Shown here one piece after another: positions 59,754 through 64,000 of a DNA stretch of 64,000 bases. The DNA is taken from the NCBI RefSeq assembly GCF_035582795.1, contig NC_134367.1, positions 3,784,501-3,848,500 of the forward strand, written 5' to 3'. Position numbers and translations under genes: made by a program. Each line of letters opens with the position of its first letter. Position 1 is the stretch's first letter. This DNA is from Mycteria americana (lineage: Eukaryota; Chordata; Aves; Ciconiiformes; Ciconiidae). Below the pieces are notes generated by a model. It ran no database searches. It saw only the letters and a list, made by a program, of their open reading frames with translations, and was not told where the DNA came from.

Positions 59754-62700
59754 GCTGGCAGGGCTTTGCCTCAGGTCTTTCCTTTCCAGTCCCCTTTACA
59801 TTAAAGACTAAACAGGGGAAGTGCATGTATTGCAGAGCCCTCTGGGTACAGTTGACCCTCAGTCCTCCCACTGCTGAAACCTTCACTTCACACTATATAC
59901 CTCCCTGCTTTTTGGGAGGGATTTTTGTTTTGTTTACAGAAGACATACACAACCGGGCATAGTGTCCTCTCTTGGCAGCTTTTCTGTCTCGAAATTGTGT
60001 ACAGTGTCAGCAGAAGCTGGAACTCTTACCTCCACCCAACTGTATGGATGACCAGGATGGGCCAAGAGACAGGATGTTTCAAGTTTATTTTGGACTTTTT
60101 CTGGTTTTGTTGAACTCTCTAAACGCTCGGCAGGATTAAAATACGAAGTTATGTATAGATAAGTAAAGGCATTTTGTCTGAAAGCACCTTTTCTCTCCAA
60201 GAGTAAGTAAGGCAGCTTAGTTCTTTAGTTTCCTAGAAAAACTAGAAAATGGTATAATTCAGCTACAGGTTCTACCAATCTATATGATACTCTCAATAGC
60301 CTTCACATCTAACACTTGGTTTTTTGTGTTAAGCATTGGCTTGGGAGCAGTAAGTTGAATACCAAACCAGAGCAAGAAATTTCAGTGCAATACAGAACTG
60401 AAGTAGGGATTCTGCTGCTAATGTTTAAGCCATGACCTTCAGGTGGAATTGTCCCTCATGGACAAATATCTCCTAAGGAATAACAAACTACTTTTATTCT
60501 ACCTGGAAAACGAAAAGGTTAAGTAGTTGGTGGAGCTGTTCACTTGCAAAACCGTGGCTCAGAGCTGTCCTTTTAACTAGAGCCAAGCTGCCCTCTTGAA
60601 ACTTCGGACTGCGCTGTCTGTTTTTGTACATTTGAACAGGTTCACAGCATCGCTAGGGTGCAAGAGCAGCACTTAATCTGCAGCTCAACAAAACACTTTT
60701 GCTCCACCTGGTGCGCTTTTTCCTCTCATGCTTTTGCTATATGTTTTGTGACACATCAAAAGCAGAAGTTGGGAGTTAAGGTGATCTAACATATCAGGTA
60801 GCTGCTGCAGATTAAGAGGCCATCACACTACAAAAATGCTCGTAGTTTAGATCATTTGTAGCTGGTAAAACTGCTTAAAGACTTTAGGGATAAGCTTTTT
60901 TCCAAGTAACTTTGTATTTTGTAGCTGATCTTTGTGTTTCTGTGGCTGCAATCTGCTCTTTTTATAAAATCAGAGTTTTTGCTAGAGATTTTTTTTCCTC
61001 CTTTAAAAAGACAGATAAGAGTGAGTCTGAAATATTAACTCACCTAGACACTTGTTCAGCTTGATTCCATTGGTAGCTGTACATGACTGGGAAGACTTGA
61101 ATTAACAACAGCGCATGTGGCTGGGATTATCTTAAAAGGCGCTTGCTGTTAGCCTGTTTCTGCTGAAATGAATGGAGCTGCGTTAGGTCAGTGTTGATCT
61201 CTTTGGAAACTGTTGAGCTTCTGTGACACTTTATGCTCTTTTGGAATGAAGCTGCCTTTATTGAAAAGCCACTTCACATAAAGACAGATATATGTGAAAA
61301 TGCAGGATCTTTAGTTGTCACGGAAGCATCTGGAGAGTAATCTGCAAAAATCATGTAACCACTAAATATATTGTAAGTTCTGTAACCAGGGAAGCTGTAT
61401 AAAATTATGTGATAGTCATTAAGTGCTACCTTAACGCCATTTGCTTCAGTCCTTATTTCCTTAATTATTTTCTTCTTGACTAATCTAAACCTAGTCCTAA
61501 AGTCATCTGGCTTAAAAAATAAAAAGATCCCTTTTAAACAGTAGTTCACTTAAGGCAGAAGAATAATTCCCCCTACTTGTAATAACAATTTCTTTTTAGG
61601 TTTGGAGAGCAACAGTCTTGTTCACTAAATCAAGTCTGACGTAGGGAATGCTTCTCAGGGTGGCTGGTGAGCTGTACTGCATAACAGGGGAGGCACAAGT
61701 TGGCCGTGCCTTCCTCCCACCTCCAAACCCTGGCTTCTGGAGCTACCTTCTGGGTATATTGCAAATGTAAGCTCTAAAAATTATTGCTCACCCTTTAAAA
61801 TTATGTCTGTGGGATCTGCACCTGCCTGGATGTTGTATCCCTATCCAATTCAGAATTTCTACTGTTCCTGTACATCTGAAATACATTATCACTAGCCAGA
61901 TGGGAAGGATTCAGAAGGCACTATTTTCCCCATAATAGACTATACATAAAACACACTTAAAGGTTATGCAATTTCCTAACATAGTAATTATGTATTGAGC
62001 TAAATAATAGAGAAGCAAAGAGGTTTTTTTGATCTAATTGCCTGGCTGCTCTAGTCTCTCATGCAAACTGCAGGCATCTGAGGAAATTGGGTAACCAGCT
62101 GTGACAGCTAACAAAAGGCAGAAAATTCTCTCTGAGCTGGCATTTTATCCTCGACTTGTGTTTCAGGACTGAATCCACATCCAACTGCTGTGTGCTTGCC
62201 TTGGCTTAGTGGTAGTGTGGATCACAGCCTTCATGTGAAAACGCTAGTGTTGTTCTGAGCAGCCACAGCAGTTTCTTCCCCGATTCCTTTGCCGTGCATC
62301 ACCTTGTAGTCACTGCGAACAGCAGGAGCTGGAGGCTTAAGTTAACCCGCAAATAATCACCTTCAAGAGACGTTACCTGGAGCAGCCCTGCAAGGTATTG
62401 CACAGTGATGGGGTTGAGAAGATGTGTGGACCCTTGCAGGTCCTCCTGGGAGAAGACAGTTCACAGACCTCTTGTGTCAGGCTAATTGCACATTCTCTTT
62501 TAACCTTTTCATTCCCAGTGCTTCCCCAGGCTCCAGTCTGGTGGCTACTGGTATAATACACAGCCAAGCACTCCAGTTCTTTGCTTACCTGCATGTCCAC
62601 CATATTTATTCACATATTTAATATTGATGCTGGGCTTGCTTCCTCTTAGAGGGGGATATCTGCTGGACTCTGCCCCATGAAGTCACTGATGCCCTGTTTG

Positions 62701-63590
62701 CAGGTTACCTGTGTCTTCCTGAGCTGTAAGCACTGTGGCAGTGCCCGGCTCTGGCTCTTCAGTCTGACACTGCCTTATGCTCTTGCTGACACCCCTGCTT
62801 CTGCTCTTTTGCACATAGCTATTTATGTAATAAGCTGGGCACTGAGGGCCCCCTTCCCCAAACTCTGGGGTCAATCAATGCGGATGCTCTGCCATTTACC
62901 AAAAAAAAAAAAAAAAAAAAAAGGGAAAAGGAACTAACTTGCACAGTTTTCATAAGGGAATATGTACCTTCAATATTTTGATTGTATTGATCTAACTCTT
63001 GAATGTGGCGACCGGTTTAAGTGCACTATTGTCCATGTTGCATATGATATAACTTAAATTGCACTGTACAGCGTATTGGCGTCTAATGTATGCTTTGCTA
63101 AAGCCTTGGAAAGTGCTATCGTGTACAGGTTCCTGTAGGAGGGGAAAATGTCTATACTAGCACTCCCTTTTTTTGTAACTGTGTGACATTGACTAGCACT
63201 GTGTGATGTGTGCTACCTACCTGCTAACTAGTACAAATATAAGTGATGAGTGCACTTCTGTCCAAACATCTGGAATTGCTAATTGGACTTGGCTGCTGCA
63301 TCAGTCTTGATTTTTTTTTTTTTTTTTTTAAATGAAATAAGTAACAGGGCTGGGAGTTGTGTGCTATTGTTAGATGTATGCTGTATGTGTACAGAATCCC
63401 AGCCGCTGTGGTGTTGAATATATTGCAAAAAAAAAAAAAAGTAACAAATCTGAGAGAAACTATCACGGTTCAAATTGCTTAGCCATTTGGGGGGAGAAAA
63501 ACAGATACAAAGTGGCTGTAAACTTTGCTGTAGATATGTTGAGAACATAGAAATGTCTGTTCAAATTAAAGCCTTGAAGACTCTGAAAAG
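59754..63590 (+). other. MTMR9: Probable MTMR9 3' untranslated region
   Basis: Continuous non-coding sequence after the stop with no further exon of any known gene. Candidate early poly(A) signals are ATTAAA at 60135 and AATAAA at 61518. A22 (62900) and T-rich (63311) runs are present. TGTAGATA at 63529 matches the Pumilio site TGTANATA. Confidence 0.6.
63565..63570 (+). terminator. MTMR9: Likely distal poly(A) signal of MTMR9 (ATTAAA)
   Basis: ATTAAA, followed within 40 bp by T- and GT-containing sequence. It is the most distal plausible signal before the sequence changes character. Confidence 0.45.
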
Positions 63591-64000
63591 TACTTTAATT
63601 ACAGTGCTGAATCTTCTTTATTAGTACTGCCTTCACTTTCCATTGGAGGGATGTGTGTGTCACTTGGATGCAAGCTCTTGGCTGAAACTTTTGTTCTTTT
63701 CAGCTCGTGCGTGTTTTCTTTTACAGCTGAACAGGGGCAGTGGTGGCCGAGGAGGGGTTTGTGCTGCAGGGTTGCACAGAAAGAAGAAGGTTGAGACCCT
63801 GAGTCTGTGCAAGGCTTGCAGAGCTCTGCTCCCACGGCTTTGGTCCTTTAACGCCAGCTCTGCATATGATGGATAATTCAATTAGCTGAGATTTTATACT
63901 TGTATTGAACTCTCTAAAGGAAGGAAGGCAGATGTCTTCAAAGGGAGAGTGGTTCGGAGTGAAGCAAAACCTTGCAAGAAGTCCATCAGTAGACCTGGGG
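63591..64000. other. Flank beyond MTMR9
   Basis: No gene is seen. A minus-strand AATAAA at 63617-63622 could belong to a convergent transcript coming from beyond the window. Confidence 0.3.

Noticed and set aside
1-64000. CRISPR arrays, bacterial operons, tRNA or rRNA genes
   Set aside because: The sequence is vertebrate nuclear DNA; no tRNA-like fold or rRNA segment was recognised by eye, though a covariance-model scan was not possible.

Overview
The window is nuclear DNA from a bird. Three things show this: many CR1 LINE copies with the typical avian 3' ends, solo LTRs of avian endogenous retrovirus type, and two gene groups that sit together on the chicken chromosome 3 / human 8p23 segment, namely ovodefensins and MTMR9. 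The genes have introns, the coding density is low, and most open frames are chance or CR1-derived. The peptides are gallin/cygnin-like but not identical to my memory of chicken gallin. The species cannot be named from the sequence alone.

Left third (1-23,530), ovodefensin cluster: an LTR end (1-354) is followed by a duplicated block of about 7 kb. Unit A (about 1,080-8,000) holds an OvoDA gene (minus strand, 1293-2626), and an OvoDB gene on the plus strand (7943-8619) lies at its right edge. Unit B (about 16,400-23,525) repeats this with a second OvoDA gene (minus strand, 16612-18135) and only a decayed first-exon relic of OvoDB (23486-23523). Each intact gene has two coding exons: a signal-peptide exon with a TATA box upstream, then one exon for the six-cysteine mature peptide. 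The intron always interrupts the same glycine codon. The two OvoDA mature peptides are identical, while most of the two units are clearly diverged. This points to gene conversion. Old CR1 copies are shared by both units; a younger CR1 with an LTR inside it is only in A, and a CR1 and another solo LTR are only in B. The order of events can therefore be read.

Middle (23,530-35,700): gene-poor spacer with CR1 fragments and no coding gene I can support.

Right half (35,700-63,600): a CpG island with a 35-bp GC-rich minisatellite, an E-box and ETS-like sites leads into MTMR9. All ten coding exons can be placed (37374-59753, 550 codons plus stop, every junction GT-AG and in phase). The protein is a catalytically dead myotubularin: PH-GRAM domain, pseudophosphatase domain with the active-site Cys and Arg replaced, and a C-terminal coiled coil. 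A long 3' UTR runs to a likely poly(A) signal at 63565. Introns hold a CR1, a CORE-SINE/MIR relic, a perfect 27-nt palindrome and a 95-bp tandem duplication.

The defensin cluster and MTMR9 are neighbours by synteny; nothing suggests that they work in one pathway.
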